Source of the DNA: Vibrio comitans
Lineage (GTDB): Bacteria; Pseudomonadota; Gammaproteobacteria; Enterobacterales; Vibrionaceae
Direction of reading: 5' to 3'
Assembly (NCBI GenBank): GCA_024346835.1
Contig: AP024867.1
Location: 1 to 64,000 of the forward strand
Length of the DNA stretch: 64,000 nt
In this document: positions 62,103 through 64,000 of the stretch, piece after piece
Layout: each line of letters starts with the position of its first letter
Position numbering within the stretch: the first letter of the stretch is position 1
Program-made: the position numbers and the translations under genes
Notes under the pieces: model-generated
Database searches by the model: none
What the model saw: the letters and a program-made list of their open reading frames with translations, nothing else
Told to the model about the DNA's origin: nothing

Positions 62103-63587
62103 ATGCCAGACAAAAATATCAGCTTTATCGTGGATGAATGGCGGTTTGTGCCTAACGAAGGGCAAATTCAGTTTTCAGACTCAATCGTTACTATTGATAA
62201 TCGCTTAACTAAATTGCTTGAGTTCTTGTGTCAGAATCCTGGATTAACTCATACCCGTGATGAACTGATAGACCATGTTTGGGGCGGAACAGTATTAACC
62301 GACCAAGCTGTTACCCAAGCAGTGTTTGAATTACGTAAATTACTAAAACAACATAGCGTCGCAGGAAGTAGCTATATTGTGACCGTGACAAAGCGAGGTT
62401 ATCGCTTCGACGGAGAGGTAAGCGTTGAAAAACTAGATATAAAAAAGCCAGATAGCAGCAAAATAGCGCTACCGAACGAGAGCGCACTAAAGCCAGAAAA
62501 GCCTATAGATAAAAATGAGCAAGAAATCTCCCCCCCTAAACAACCTCGCATTGCTTTAACGGTTCTCTCCATACTTGTCGTCATATTGACTGGTTTGTTG
62601 CTATTTCAGTATCAAACTGACCAACCTACGACTCAAGGTGACAATAAGCACCTTAGTCACTATGAGTTTCGTTATGCAGTGCTAAATGTGGGCGAGGACG
62701 TAAAGGCGAAACCTGAGCTATACGGCATGGTAATTAAATTGGTTGAACATATTGGTTTTTATAGCAATGTAAGAATTGTTAAATCTGAACGCCACAAACA
62801 ACTTGCTGCTCTTGAGTTTAATATTTCGACGACTCCTAGCCGAGATGGAAAGAAACTACGACTGTTAGTTCAATACCGTAATCGTGTATCAGATCAGTTA
62901 CATCTCAACAGGCGCTACTCTACAAACTTCTCTAGATTCAATGAGACTTTCACATCAATCATAGATGATCTACTTAGAGCTATGTATATAGGGGTGTCGG
63001 AAGAAGAGATACAAAGAAATATCGGGGTATTTCCAGAGAATAGTGAAGCGACTAGATCACTAATGGCTGGTACTGGTATGACCTATATTGGTTCTGATTT
63101 TGATGGTGCGTTAAAGCACTTTAGACACGCTAAAACTTTAGCCCCTAACAATGCTTATACTATTGCGGTTAACTACATCGGCGAAGTATTGAATGCTTTT
63201 ACTAAAGATGAAAGCGAACGAGGCCAAATAATACAGAGCCTTAATCAGGAATTTTCTTCATCACTAGCGAAGAGCTTGGATGAAAAGAGCAGTGCAAAAG
63301 TATGCGAGGCAAATGCAATACTTGCACTGGCCAACGGTGATGCTGAAATGGCATCTAAAGTATTGTTTTCTATACCGTACAATCAATACACCCCGTTAAC
63401 CTACCTATTAATGGCAAAGGCTGAGGAAGCTCAAGGTCATATCGATGCAGCAAAAGAACTTTACTTGCAAGGCACACAAAACACCTCTTCTCCTACCGCC
63501 CTTGAATTGGCAAGCCCCCTCTTTTTCGATAGCAATCTAGATAGTCTAATAAACGAGCTCAAAAGCTCCACAGAAAAAAGCCACTAA
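62103..63587 (+). CDS. ToxR/CadC-type membrane-bound transcription regulator
   Basis: One-component regulator anchored in the inner membrane, 494 residues. An OmpR/PhoB-type winged helix lies at 10-105 (NRLTKLLEFLCQNPGLTHTRDELIDHVWGG, VTQAVFELRKLLKQH, YIVTVTKRGYRFDG). A flexible linker follows, then one membrane helix at 150-169 (ALTVLSILVVILTGLLLF). The periplasmic part (about 175-494) starts with a beta-rich section and ends in TPR-like helices (about 330-480: ALKHFRHAKTLAPNNAYT, MAKAEEAQGHIDAAKELYLQ). This is the CadC layout, longer than ToxR. The signal sensed is unknown. It is divergent from the small barrel gene, and its stop overlaps the stop of the convergent MscS gene by two bases. 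Confidence 0.88.
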   Translation: MPDKNISFIVDEWRFVPNEGQIQFSDSIVTIDNRLTKLLEFLCQNPGLTHTRDELIDHVWGGTVLTDQAVTQAVFELRKLLKQHSVAGSSYIVTVTKRGYRFDGEVSVEKLDIKKPDSSKIALPNESALKPEKPIDKNEQEISPPKQPRIALTVLSILVVILTGLLLFQYQTDQPTTQGDNKHLSHYEFRYAVLNVGEDVKAKPELYGMVIKLVEHIGFYSNVRIVKSERHKQLAALEFNISTTPSRDGKKLRLLVQYRNRVSDQLHLNRRYSTNFSRFNETFTSIIDDLLRAMYIGVSEEEIQRNIGVFPENSEATRSLMAGTGMTYIGSDFDGALKHFRHAKTLAPNNAYTIAVNYIGEVLNAFTKDESERGQIIQSLNQEFSSSLAKSLDEKSSAKVCEANAILALANGDAEMASKVLFSIPYNQYTPLTYLLMAKAEEAQGHIDAAKELYLQGTQNTSSPTALELASPLFFDSNLDSLINELKSSTEKSH

Positions 63588-64000
63588 TAGAAAATGACTT
63601 CCTTACCGTCGGGTTCACTGCCCGGCGCTGCATCTGCACGTTTCACAGACCGCCTTGCTCGCTTTACCCTATGACAAATTCCAGATGATACACCATGACT
63701 CTCACCTGTATTTTCCTTTTGAACCTTAGTGACGCACTTTTGTAATAACAAAGTGTTCGGATAGGTAATAATATTGCCATTTGGGTGTCTTATAAGGGTA
63801 TGGAAAATCTTTATTTCTAATAGAGTACCTTCAATTCCATCACCATCTGCCACCACAATATAATCACCTATCCGATACGGAAAAACAAAAAATATAAGAA
63901 AGCTTGCTGTGACATTGCTCAATATTGACCACTGAGCAATAAACCCAACGCCAATAACAGTAAAAACTGAAGAAATGAAGATCGCAAAGTTCCCATAGCC
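63584..64000 (-). CDS. MscS-family mechanosensitive channel (partial)
   Basis: Small-conductance channel that opens when the membrane is stretched. The visible part runs off the right edge: GYGNFAIFISSVFTVIGVGFIAQWSILSN, then VTASFLIFFVFPYRIGDYIVV and EIKIFHTLIRHPNGNIITYPNTLLLQKCV. These are the end of the pore-lining TM3 and the upper beta domain of MscS (family: ILSNFAAG..., GD, R.PDG..IIIPN). About 139 residues are in the window. After the beta domain comes a basic tail (SGICHRVKRARRSVKRADAAPG) and the protein ends early, lacking most of the MscS C-terminal vestibule. The membrane part lies outside the window. The convergent ToxR/CadC-type gene overlaps its stop codon. Confidence 0.88.
   Translation of the reverse strand, partial: GYGNFAIFISSVFTVIGVGFIAQWSILSNVTASFLIFFVFPYRIGDYIVVADGDGIEGTLLEIKIFHTLIRHPNGNIITYPNTLLLQKCVTKVQKENTGESHGVSSGICHRVKRARRSVKRADAAPGSEPDGKEVIFY

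Noticed and set aside
1..64000. CRISPR arrays, tRNA, rRNA, prophage or integron structures
   Set aside because: No regular spacer repeats, no tRNA-like cloverleaf near genes, no integrase or phage structural genes were found on reading the window.

Overview
The window looks like a chromosomal segment of a marine gammaproteobacterium of the Vibrionaceae, most likely an alginate-using Vibrio. This is inferred from protein families and gene neighbourhoods (deaD next to rnb, a glcB-aceA pair beside a DUF3612-type regulator, PL7 alginate lyases with a CBM32-like domain, a ToxR/CadC-type regulator), not from a database match. No rRNA, tRNA, CRISPR array, prophage or intact insertion sequence was seen.

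Layout. 1-5.9 kb: RNA metabolism (deaD, cut by the left edge; rnb), then an AraC-type regulator and a YqhD-type aldehyde reductase. 6-11.2 kb: two surface lipoproteins, an S4 RNA-binding protein, a glutathione transferase, a coniferyl-aldehyde-type dehydrogenase, and a 162-bp fold-back repeat with imperfect terminal inverted repeats. 11.3-16.9 kb: glyoxylate shunt (malate synthase G and isocitrate lyase) with a divergent RamB/ScfR-like regulator. 17.4-24.1 kb: one eight-gene thiamin operon under a TPP riboswitch (thiD, ABC transporter thiZ-thiX with two thiY copies, tenA, thiM, thiE). 24.1-28.4 kb: a double-cupin gene coupled to a gene broken by an in-frame TGA, then a six-gene operon of small exported cysteine-paired proteins that I cannot assign to a known system. 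28.6-35.3 kb: nitroreductase, phospholipase-D-type lipoprotein, FadL-type porin and divergent LysR regulator, a YiaV/YiaW-like membrane pair and a 32-residue membrane peptide. 35.4-49.3 kb: two separate RND efflux operons, one a complete tripartite pump with a LysR regulator, one with two adaptors and a TetR regulator but no outer-membrane channel. 49.3-51.3 kb: aldo-keto reductase, VOC protein, DUF2750 protein. 51.4-55.1 kb: two lipoprotein alginate lyases, one with two complete PL7 domains. 55.1-61.1 kb: an orphan solute-binding protein divergent from a hybrid kinase and an HD-GYP response regulator. 61.1-64 kb: small beta-barrel protein, ToxR/CadC-type regulator and an MscS-type channel cut by the right edge.

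The genes fit a coastal heterotroph: alginate breakdown outside the inner membrane, a glyoxylate shunt for two-carbon growth, thiamin precursor salvage, aldehyde and xenobiotic detoxification, and signalling to cyclic-di-GMP. The least explained part is the exported-protein operon at 25.6-28.4 kb. Its paralogous first-strand/last-strand cysteine proteins look like fibre subunits, but no usher and no full-length chaperone lies beside them.
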